From positions 1 through 64,000 of the forward strand of contig JALCCG010000097.1 in the NCBI GenBank assembly GCA_023212695.1: 64,000 nt of DNA. Reading direction: 5' to 3'. Shown in pieces: positions 1 to 7,759 of this stretch. The notes below the pieces were generated by a model that saw only the letters and a list, made by a program, of their open reading frames with translations, ran no database searches and was not told the DNA's origin. Source of the DNA: Sporisorium sorghi. Lineage: Eukaryota > Basidiomycota > Ustilaginomycetes > Ustilaginales > Ustilaginaceae. Both the position numbers and the translations under genes were made by a program. How positions within the stretch are numbered: the first letter of the stretch is position 1; the number at the start of each line of letters is the position of its first letter.

Positions 1-442
1 TGTCACCACGGTGTCTTGAGAGCGCGAGTTGGAGGCGGTGCGGCGAGCGAGTTCAATTGGAAAAGAGAGTAGGCGCAGTGTGTGAAATCAAGTCTCGACG
101 TTCTGTTCCCGAGAGTGGATTTGTGCCATCGAACCATTCGATGTTTGCATGCATCGACACAATGTGAACAGCAGCACGTCTTGGCGCATCGAACCGCGCA
201 TCCGTCGTCCCGCGCTCACACAGTCTGCCTTGACACACACGACAAGCTCACGGGACACCAATTTTCACAGTGCTGCTGGTTCAAGAGAAAGCACAACAAG
301 GGACAGCATTGCAACTTGCTCCCCGCGAGCGCCTCTTGTCCCGAGACGACTGCGCCTCTGTGCTTCTCAAGCAAACACGCCATCGAACAATCACACACGC
401 AAGCAATTCAAAACACTGCGATTGCCATCCCATCATCGACCG
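1..442. other. intergenic DNA downstream of pyruvate decarboxylase
   Basis: These 442 bases lie beyond the stop codon of the minus-strand pyruvate decarboxylase gene and run to the window edge. Short open frames on both strands have no recognisable domain, and the plus-strand ones continue as shadows of the decarboxylase. The stretch probably holds the 3' untranslated region of that gene. I see no RNA gene or repeat in it. Confidence 0.6.
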
Positions 443-2191
443 CTACTCGTACTTGTTCGCCTCGCCCGTAGCCTGCGCCTGCCTCTTCAGCGCCTTCGGC
501 GCGTCGGCCCTCTGCGTCATAATCTCGATCAGCCTGATCTTATCCGGCCTGTTAAACTCCTCGTCCCGCAACAGCTTGTCGAACTCGCTCTTGCTGCTCA
601 CCCTGTAAAACTGCTTACTACTGGGCCTCGCATCGCCCTTATGACTCTGCGCGCTCGACTCGAATTTGCTGCTGCCAAAGAAATCCAGCAGCAGACTGTG
701 GTCGTACGGGGCGATATCGTTGTAGCTCCGCTGCGGGCCGTGGATCTGACGTTCGATCTCATAGCCGTCATTGTTCAGCACGAACAAGTACGGCGTTAGG
801 CCGTGCTTGATCATCGTGCCCACCTCTTGCACCGTGAGTTGGAGCGAGCCGTCGCCGACAAACAGATGGGTGCGGCCGAGGTGCAGCTCGCGCGCTGCTA
901 GAGCTACACCGAGGGTGGCACCGACGGACCAGCCGATGGAGCCCCACAGCACCTGCGACACCCAGCGCGTCTTGGCGGGCAGCTTGGCCTCGAGCATGCC
1001 GAAGCTCGACGTGCCGGTTTCGACGATCACCTGGTCCTGCTCGCGGAAGAACTGGCCCATGCGGGGCCACAGCCACTCCTGCGTGATTGTCGGAGATGCG
1101 TCGTGCGGCAGGATGTTGTCGAACTTGGGAATGATGCGCAGCGTCTCCTCCCGCCGCCTGGCGCCGTCCTGGGCGAGGATGGCACTGAGCTTGGGGAGCA
1201 GCTTTTTCATGCCGATGCCGGGGTAGTGCGAGTAGCCGATGGTGGTGTAGTCCGAATGCAGCTCGATGGTGCTCGACTTGGGAGTGCGGTAGGAAAAGTT
1301 GCCCGAGTTGAAGTCCGACTTCAGACTGCCTAGCGTGATGAGCACATCGGCCTGCTCGACGACACTCTTAATCGACTCGCTCGTCAGGTTGCCCACGTAG
1401 ATCCCGCCGTACTGCGGATGGTCCTCGTCCACAATAGCTTTACCCATCGGCGTAGCGAACACGGGCAGGCCAGACTTGTCGATCAGCTCGTTCGCCTCCG
1501 CCACGCAATCGTGACGCGCCGCACACGCATCGACAAGGATGACAACCGACTTGGCCTCAGCAATATGCTTCTGCGCCACCTTGAGCACGTACTGCTCGGC
1601 ATCGGCGTCGTTGTCGTCGGCGCTGTAATCCATCGGCGTCCCCAGCGCTCCCGCGGGGATCGTAGCGTGCACCAGATCCGTCGGCAGCGCAAGGTACACC
1701 GGACGCGCCGTCTTCATAGCCGCGACGAGGATGCGGTCGATCGCCTCGCCCGCCCCCTGCTTCGACTTGAGCACCGCACTGTCCGCCGAAATCTCCTTGC
1801 TCATGTTCTCAAACGCCGAAAAACGCCCATCGCCCAACGTGTGGTGCAGCAGCAAACGCGCCCCCTGCGCAGCTGTGGACGGCACACCCACAATGTGGAT
1901 CACAGGCAGACGTTCCGAAAAGCTGCCCGCGATGCCGTTGAGTGCGCTCAGCTCGCCGACGCCAAAGGTGGTGACGACTGCGGCGATGGTGTGCTTGACG
2001 CGGGCATAGCCATCGGCAGCGTAGGCGGCGTTGAGCTCGTTGGCGTTGCCGATCCAGGTGAGGTGCTGGTGGTCTTCGATGAGGTCGAGAAAGCCCATGT
2101 TGAAGTCGCCGGGGACGCCTTGGATGCTTTGGGTGCCGAGCTGGACGAGGCGCTCGAGCAGGTATGCTCCGATCTTGATCTCCTCCGGCAT
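443..2191 (-). CDS. PDC1: pyruvate decarboxylase, thiamine-diphosphate dependent
   Basis: This enzyme converts pyruvate to acetaldehyde and CO2 in the cytosol, the first step of alcoholic fermentation. The protein is 582 aa, close to the usual 560-600 for fungal decarboxylases. The N-terminal PYR domain has the cofactor-activating Glu in NANELNAAYAADGYAR near residue 47. The C-terminal domain has the thiamine-diphosphate/Mg motif GDGS at residues 446-449, followed 27 residues on by NND (473-475). The motif region NNDGYEIERQIHGP is typical of pyruvate rather than indolepyruvate decarboxylases. The ATG at 2191 (MPEEIKIG) is preferred because family members start there; an in-frame ATG 18 codons upstream would add an unrelated leader. 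It is intronless. A T16 tract lies about 90 bases upstream. The exact paralogue is uncertain, the family is not. Confidence 0.95.
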   Translation of the reverse strand: MPEEIKIGAYLLERLVQLGTQSIQGVPGDFNMGFLDLIEDHQHLTWIGNANELNAAYAADGYARVKHTIAAVVTTFGVGELSALNGIAGSFSERLPVIHIVGVPSTAAQGARLLLHHTLGDGRFSAFENMSKEISADSAVLKSKQGAGEAIDRILVAAMKTARPVYLALPTDLVHATIPAGALGTPMDYSADDNDADAEQYVLKVAQKHIAEAKSVVILVDACAARHDCVAEANELIDKSGLPVFATPMGKAIVDEDHPQYGGIYVGNLTSESIKSVVEQADVLITLGSLKSDFNSGNFSYRTPKSSTIELHSDYTTIGYSHYPGIGMKKLLPKLSAILAQDGARRREETLRIIPKFDNILPHDASPTITQEWLWPRMGQFFREQDQVIVETGTSSFGMLEAKLPAKTRWVSQVLWGSIGWSVGATLGVALAARELHLGRTHLFVGDGSLQLTVQEVGTMIKHGLTPYLFVLNNDGYEIERQIHGPQRSYNDIAPYDHSLLLDFFGSSKFESSAQSHKGDARPSSKQFYRVSSKSEFDKLLRDEEFNRPDKIRLIEIMTQRADAPKALKRQAQATGEANKYE

Positions 2192-2761
2192 GGTGAAGAA
2201 AATGAGGGAGGAGGACACTTGAGGGATCTCTGTTGATGGTAGCAAGAAGCGAAGGGCCGTAGACGCTAGCTCGGTCTGTCTACTTTTTTTTTTTTTTTTG
2301 AACTCGTTCGGATCCTTGTTGCTAGTCTCAGACTCGGAGGCAAGGTCGACGAAAGTCAGCTCCTGTAGTTCTTGTTCAGAGCTGACTTGCCATTCATGCG
2401 ATTACGCTGACTGGCAGTGTGTATGACTTTGTCTTGCATCTCTGCCCCAAAGTTCGCCGAGTTTCGCCTGCAGCTCGAGCTGGAAAGCCGCATGACAGCT
2501 CATGTGGAGGACTCGGGCGGCAATTTTTGAGCTTTGTTTGACGAGCATGGTCTGACACCTTTGACCAAAAATCCGCGTCGATGTCGAGGTAGCGACTCGG
2601 CAACGGCAGACCTCGGCCGTCACGATCACGACAAAGACACAGTGCTTCGTTTGCGGAATTGAAAGCGAGATTGCTCAAAGAGGACAAGAGACGGATGCTA
2701 GAAAAGAGAATGCAATGCAGCGAGAAGAAGGGTATAGGATCGACCAGGCGACTTGCACCAT
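2192..2761. promoter_or_regulatory. PDC upstream region and 3' end of the dioxygenase gene
   Basis: This 570-base gap separates two minus-strand genes. It should contain the 5' leader and promoter of pyruvate decarboxylase and the terminator of the upstream dioxygenase. The only obvious structure is a run of 16 T at 2284-2299. Read on the gene strand this is an A16 tract about 93 bases before the decarboxylase ATG. No TATA box or other gene was recognised. Confidence 0.45.
2284..2299. repeat. T16 homopolymer
   Basis: Sixteen consecutive T lie in the upstream region of the minus-strand pyruvate decarboxylase. On the coding strand this is poly(dA), the kind of nucleosome-disfavouring tract common in fungal promoters. 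That role is inferred. Confidence 0.9.
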
Positions 2762-4000
2762 TTAGTCCTTGTAACCAGCCTGGCGTCTCTGACCCTTCTG
2801 CACGGTCCTATCCACCGTGAAGCCCCTCGCCTTGTAGTACTCCTCCTCCCTGCTCGTCCCATCCTCACTGTCCGCCGGGATCTCGCCCCTCACCGCCACA
2901 CGGATCGCATGGCGCCTGCTCACGCCCACATCCTCGTAGATCGCCGAGTGGATGTTGGTCCTGTTGTCCCAAATCGCCACGTCGCCTGCGTTCCACTTGA
3001 ACCTGACGCTAAAGTCGCTCGCACTGGAAACGTGCTGGGTTAGGAACTGGACCAGGTAGTCCGATTCGGCCTTGGGGACGCCGGGGATGTAGCGGACGAA
3101 GCCGGGGTTGAAGAAGAGCGCCTTGTGCTTTGTCACGGGGTGAACGCGCACGAGGGGGTGTTCGGTCTCGACGGGTTCGCGGCGGACCGTGTTGCCGTGC
3201 CTGCGTGCACCGTCGGCCTGGTCGACGGCCGAGTGGATCGCAGTGAGCTGCTCGAGGTACTGGCGCATGGGGTACGAGAGCCGGTCGTACGCCGCGTAGC
3301 CAGAGGCCCAGAGCGTGTCCCCGCCCGCTTCGGGCGAGACGAGCAGCTTGAACGAGGTGTAGGAGGGTGGGTTCACTTCGTACGTCACGTCCGAGTGCCA
3401 CAGGTCCGAGCGCGAGTGCTGCACGGGTCCGCGGTACACCTTCTGCTCCGGGTCCGACGTAGGGTGCGCGTACACGACGTGCACCTCGTCAAGGTCGCCG
3501 CGAGCGGGGACACCCGTGGTGGCGTGCTTGTGCAAAGGACCCCAGTACCGGCCCAGCTCGAGCTGCTCTTCGATCGTCCAGTCGTCCTGACCGCGGAGGA
3601 AGACGACGCCGCGCTCGGCGACGAGCAGCGCAAGCTCGTCCTTCTGTGCGTCGGTGAGCGAGCCGAGCTTGATCCCCTCGAGCTCGGTACCGATGGTGCG
3701 CGTCAGGTCCTTGACCGCAGTCGCTGCGCCGAGAAGCGCCTTCTTGTCCGGGTCGGCGAACAGCGCGCGGTCCTTGGGAGGCACGATGGGCTTGTACGCC
3801 TCCCAGTGGACATCCGGGAAGGAGGGCTTGAAGTCGTTGTACGGGTAGTCGGCCTCGCTGGCGAGAGCGCCGAGGTCGTAGTGCTCCGAGTTGTAGTTGG
3901 CAGTTCGGTTGGTGAGCGCGCGAGCAGCGGGCTTGGTGGCCTTGGAGCTCGAGGCTACCGTAGGCGATGCAGCGCGTGGTTCAACAGCGACGGGAGCCAT
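2762..4000 (-). CDS. JLP1: TauD/TfdA-family Fe(II)/2-oxoglutarate dioxygenase, Jlp1-like
   Basis: This is a non-haem iron dioxygenase of the taurine/sulfonate dioxygenase family. In yeast Jlp1 such enzymes release sulfite from sulfonates so that they can serve as a sulfur source. The protein is 412 aa. The facial triad is visible: His202 and Asp204 in LWHSDVTYE and distal His351 in NIHSAIYED. An Arg-rich stretch (SRRHAIRVAVRGE) follows where the 2-oxoglutarate carboxylate is bound. The first 40 residues are Ala/Ser/Thr-rich and probably disordered. The gene is intronless and is followed by PDC on the same strand. The substrate (taurine, other sulfonates or an alkyl sulfate) cannot be settled from sequence, and fungi carry several paralogues. 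Family assignment is firm; the Jlp1 name is a best guess. Confidence 0.85.
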   Translation of the reverse strand: MAPVAVEPRAASPTVASSSKATKPAARALTNRTANYNSEHYDLGALASEADYPYNDFKPSFPDVHWEAYKPIVPPKDRALFADPDKKALLGAATAVKDLTRTIGTELEGIKLGSLTDAQKDELALLVAERGVVFLRGQDDWTIEEQLELGRYWGPLHKHATTGVPARGDLDEVHVVYAHPTSDPEQKVYRGPVQHSRSDLWHSDVTYEVNPPSYTSFKLLVSPEAGGDTLWASGYAAYDRLSYPMRQYLEQLTAIHSAVDQADGARRHGNTVRREPVETEHPLVRVHPVTKHKALFFNPGFVRYIPGVPKAESDYLVQFLTQHVSSASDFSVRFKWNAGDVAIWDNRTNIHSAIYEDVGVSRRHAIRVAVRGEIPADSEDGTSREEEYYKARGFTVDRTVQKGQRRQAGYKD

Positions 4001-5047
4001 GGTGGTGAAGAAGCTCTAGTTGATAGATATGTGTGTGTTTGATCAGTAGTGCCGGTGTGGGGAAGAATCGAAGAGGATGTAGATGGCAGAGATGGTGCAA
4101 AAGAAGGAAGGGCTCGAAAAGTTGGGCTTCTTATGTATGAGCACGGCGAGGACGAGGTGAATCATCGACACACACACGCGCACAGCGGCTTGCAGCTGTC
4201 TTGCATAGCACTAAGTGCGGCGCTTTTTCTGGAGGAAGAAAGAAAGAAGATGAGCACCGGCCAAGTTCATATCAGGGCTGCGCCTCTTGCGTGACCATTG
4301 CACGCCATTCTCTCAAGCCGGGATGGGGCTTGCAGGAGAGCGGATCAGCTAAGTCCGAGCTTTGGCAGGGAAGCGAGCATCGGGCGTTACCTTCATTAGG
4401 TGGAACAGGTGTCATGCGCACACATGCGAGTCCCGTCATCGGGCTCCAGACTTGCAAGCGCGAATCAGCATTGGGCAAAGCTTCGGCCCCACATGACCGA
4501 CATGCTAGGCTGCAATGAGGCATCGGTCGAACAGGATGGCGCGACAGATAAGACTGCGCCGAGCTGCTTGGAAGCCAGCAGCAGCGGCACCCTGTGTGCA
4601 TCGAAGCAGCGACGTGTGGGGAAGGAAAAGAATGCAATCCCGTCATCCACCAAGGCGTCGTCACTGCTCACGACATCAACGGACGAACAAACGAGCGGGC
4701 TGCACACCGTCTATAATGTATAGAGCCCGAGAGGCTTTGCAGTGAGAGAGGGCACAACACCGTCGACGAGGATGGCGCAACCTGACGTGTCTGCTCGTTT
4801 GCTTAGCGAAGTCGGTGCATTGCCACGCCATCGTCCAACGGGCCTCACCGTCGAGGTCGCCGAGGTTAAACCGTCATCCACCCAAGTGGGGCAATGGCGA
4901 CAGGTCGAGACGAGCAAGACGTGATTGCTGTCTGTCGAATTGCGCCACACGACCCGCTGCTGGCGTGCTCGTCGGATTTTCGCGTCAAGGTGGCGACAGA
5001 ATCTAAAGTCTAACATCTGGTCACAATCTTGTCCCGATGAAGGGATC

Positions 5048-5060
5048 GGGGGGGGGGGGG
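5048..5060. repeat. G13 homopolymer
   Basis: Thirteen consecutive G lie inside the 2 kb divergent intergenic region. Such runs are prone to sequencing-length error and could form a G-quadruplex. Confidence 0.85.
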
Positions 5061-5895
5061 ATGGAATCGGCAAGAGGTCGGAGCTCGAAAGCTTATCTTT
5101 GACGCTCGCTTCAACGCCGACGACTTTCTTTTTGGCTGTCCGACTGTGCAAACAAATCTCTCGCGCGCCTGGGGCAAATGTGCCAGGTTGTGCCACATGC
5201 AACGCACAGAGATAAGCAGCAGCAGCAGCAGCTTCTCTGTTCATCTTTTCTTCTCATTGTCCTTCGTTCTCCTGCCCCCAAGTTACCATAGACACGGCGT
5301 CTGTGGTCCAAGAAGACGGAGCGGCAGAAGCCGACGCAGCTTTCGGTCAAGTTTCGCGCTTCGCTCTTTGCAAACAAAAAGCTGAGACCACGCATGGGCA
5401 GTGGTATCGACTCCGCTCTAGAGTGAACTTCAGAGCGCACAGATCCTTGGACAGAGAGCTCATCTCGACCATCCCGAGCAGCCCGACAGCGTGGGATTTC
5501 GGGCTCGGGAATGGGCGCTCTGTGGGAACTATTCGCTCGCCCCGCCAGCCTCGGTGCAGAGCTCGATGGACCCTATTTCTCGACCCGCCCCGCTCTTTCT
5601 GTGTCGCTGTTCGCCACGAAGAAGCCGTTTGGAAATCAAAGCGTTTAGATCGTGTTTCAGGAACCGCTTAGGCTTCGCTTGCTACAGCCTTCGATGCAAG
5701 CCGCCCAGATTCTCGATCCCGCTTGACGCGATCTCGTAGGGCAGCGTTATCGCTTGCAGAGCCGTCGGCGGGACTGTGTACGGGCAGCGGCGTTCTCACC
5801 CCCGGGGCAACCGAGAAAGCCACGCAACGTCGGATGTGCAAGCGGTCGGTTGTCACGCTTTTCGGGGCGTTCAGTTTGTGTGTGGCACACACTTC

Positions 5896-5902
5896 ATATA
5901 TA
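5896..5902 (+). promoter_or_regulatory. TATA-like element
   Basis: The string ATATATA lies about 155 bases upstream of the ATG at 6058, followed by a C/T- and A-rich leader. The position is reasonable for a promoter TATA box of the downstream gene, but nothing independent supports it. Confidence 0.3.
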
Positions 5903-6031
5903 CACCTGCTCTGATCGTGTCAACCCGCATTCAGCCCCCGGAGCCAAACTCTTTCCCCCACCCACATCTACACCCGTTACAGCCTAATCTTGGAACGCTC
6001 GCCAACCAGCCCACCGTGTCCCAACCCGAAA

Positions 6032-6053
6032 AATAATAATAATAATAATAATA
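6032..6053. repeat. AAT trinucleotide microsatellite in the 5' leader
   Basis: About seven AAT units end four bases before the ATG at 6058. The run lies entirely in the presumed 5' untranslated leader, so length changes would alter the leader but not the protein. Confidence 0.9.
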
Positions 6054-6057
6054 AAAA

Positions 6058-7614
6058 ATGCAGGCGTCGGCGTCAGAGTACAGCAGCCGTTCCGACGACG
6101 AGAGTGTCGTTACTTACGACTCGTCCGCCACGGCTATTTCGAATCGCTACCTTGCCGCTGTCGATATCAACCAGCATCAGAACCATAAGGAGCGCGCGCT
6201 GCATCGGTATGTGTCCGAGTCCCAGCTCGCTGCCGCCGCTCTAGCTCGCAGTGGACCGGGAAAAGACTATACGCTGGACACCACCTTCGGGTATACGTTG
6301 TCCGAACAGGACGACAGAAAAACGGGAGATACAGTACCAGTACCAGTACATTTTCAAAAACGGGAGCAGCGCCGACAGCGCATCGTCGAGCCGTCGACTT
6401 ACGCCGTCTCGCCTCCGAGCAGAACAGTGCAGCAGCAGCAAGCGACGGTGTTGAGTGCAGGAAGCTACCTGGAGATGTTCCCCATGCCGCCTCAGCCACG
6501 CACCGCTGCGGCCGGGGTGCTGCGCAAGGCGGAACTGACGCACGAGGCGGTGGAAGAGCTCGACGCGACGCGCGAGAACGACGCCATGGAAGCAGCATGG
6601 GACGACGAGAGCTGCATCGACGGGTTCACGCCGCGCGTGCACCAGGGTGACCGCTTTACCGACGAGCCTTCGGACACAGAGCAGGTGGGGGGGATGGAGG
6701 ACCGGTTCGAGGTAGATGCGCTGCGCAGGCAGGTGGAGCAGCTGCAGATGGCGTTGCAGCTGCAGAGCCAGCAGCTGGCCCGGGTCGAGTCGGAGAAGAT
6801 GCACGTGCAGCTCAGGCCACGGTTGAGCCAGGTGGTGCGGGCGCAGCAGCAGGCGTATTTGGCACAGGTGCCGCCGTCGCCGCCGCCGACGGGGCCGCCG
6901 CCGCAGCAGCCGCAAGCCTCGCCAACCAGGGCCATGTCGATGCACGCAACGCTGTTCGGCGCAAGACCGTCCACTGCGAGCGCTGTGCCCATGGCGTACT
7001 CTCAAACGCACTTCGTTGCAGCGACGGCGGACGCACCGCAGAGGAGAGGCTACGACCGCCCCGCCACAGCGTCTACGGTGCACCACCCATTCGCCGACCG
7101 CCACGAGGCGGAAACGGCACACTCGATCTCGCCCTCGCCCTCATCCCATCCTACACTCGTCGACGTGGACAAGCTGGACCACCTCAACCGCAGAGTCGCC
7201 GAGCTCGAACTGCTCATCGAGGCGATCAACGCGCGTCCTGCTGCGCCTGTCCATCCTGCGCAACCCCGCGCACCGCTCAGCCTGCAAACTGCGCGCAGTG
7301 CCAGCGTCGGGACTCCAGACAGCGCGGCGTTCCAGTTCAACACCACGCACCCGCCCGCGCTCACACCGTCGTCGTCGATCGCCTCGTCGTCCGCATCGAC
7401 TATCCCGACGCCGAAGGAGAGCAAGGGAGGGAAGCTCGTCGCGGTGCTGGGACTGAAAAAGGGCAATGGCAGCAGCGTGGCGGTTGGTGCGGCAGAGACG
7501 ACTACACGCGTCAGCTGGAGCAGGAAGAGGACGGAGAAGGTGGCGCAGCCGAAGGTCAAGGTTAGGCAGGGGCCGGGTCGTGGGAGGATGGTCATCAAAG
7601 ATCCCGCTGTTTAG
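6058..7614 (+). CDS. hypothetical coiled-coil, Gln/Pro/Ser-rich protein
   Basis: This 518 aa protein has no domain I recognise. Residues 1-60 are Ser/Asp-rich. A predicted coiled coil of about 40 residues (VDALRRQVEQLQMALQLQS and on) sits near 220-260. A Pro/Gln-rich stretch follows around 275-305. A second short heptad segment (LDHLNRRVAELELLIEAI) is near 375-395. The C-terminus is basic, with RKRTEK and GPGRGR. The composition suggests a scaffold or cytoskeleton/polarity-associated protein, but no function can be named. The start is the first ATG after the AAT-rich leader. The gene is intronless and converges on the siroheme enzyme gene with only 145 bases between stops. Confidence 0.7.
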   Translation: MQASASEYSSRSDDESVVTYDSSATAISNRYLAAVDINQHQNHKERALHRYVSESQLAAAALARSGPGKDYTLDTTFGYTLSEQDDRKTGDTVPVPVHFQKREQRRQRIVEPSTYAVSPPSRTVQQQQATVLSAGSYLEMFPMPPQPRTAAAGVLRKAELTHEAVEELDATRENDAMEAAWDDESCIDGFTPRVHQGDRFTDEPSDTEQVGGMEDRFEVDALRRQVEQLQMALQLQSQQLARVESEKMHVQLRPRLSQVVRAQQQAYLAQVPPSPPPTGPPPQQPQASPTRAMSMHATLFGARPSTASAVPMAYSQTHFVAATADAPQRRGYDRPATASTVHHPFADRHEAETAHSISPSPSSHPTLVDVDKLDHLNRRVAELELLIEAINARPAAPVHPAQPRAPLSLQTARSASVGTPDSAAFQFNTTHPPALTPSSSIASSSASTIPTPKESKGGKLVAVLGLKKGNGSSVAVGAAETTTRVSWSRKRTEKVAQPKVKVRQGPGRGRMVIKDPAV

Positions 7615-7759
7615 GCAAGCTACAATCGTTCAGGGTTCAAGTGGCATCACCTGTCTTTCACGTTCACACACTCTTTTGCAATGGGACGAGCAACGTCGAC
7701 GTTGCCGATTGAAATTCTCCGTCTAGTGTGAGAGACGCTGGTGTGCATGATGAGTCTTC
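7615..7759. terminator. short convergent intergenic region
   Basis: Two genes end tail to tail with 145 bases between their stop codons, so their 3' untranslated regions and polyadenylation signals must lie in or overlap this gap. No specific signal was identified. Confidence 0.4.

Larger units (their letters stand above)
4001..6057. other. 2 kb divergent intergenic region
   Basis: This is a long gap between the dioxygenase (leftward) and the coiled-coil protein (rightward), so it should carry both promoters. I found no open frame with a recognisable domain. Visible elements are a G13 tract at 5048-5060, CAG-like and CT-rich patches around 5215-5260, a TATA-like string at 5896-5902, and an AAT trinucleotide run just before the next ATG. 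A non-coding transcript or spliced upstream exons of the rightward gene could lie here. Confidence 0.5.

Noticed and set aside
4711..5244. Minus-strand 177-codon frame in the 2 kb divergent gap
   Set aside because: It runs across a G13 tract and low-complexity sequence and shows no domain or consistent codon preference.
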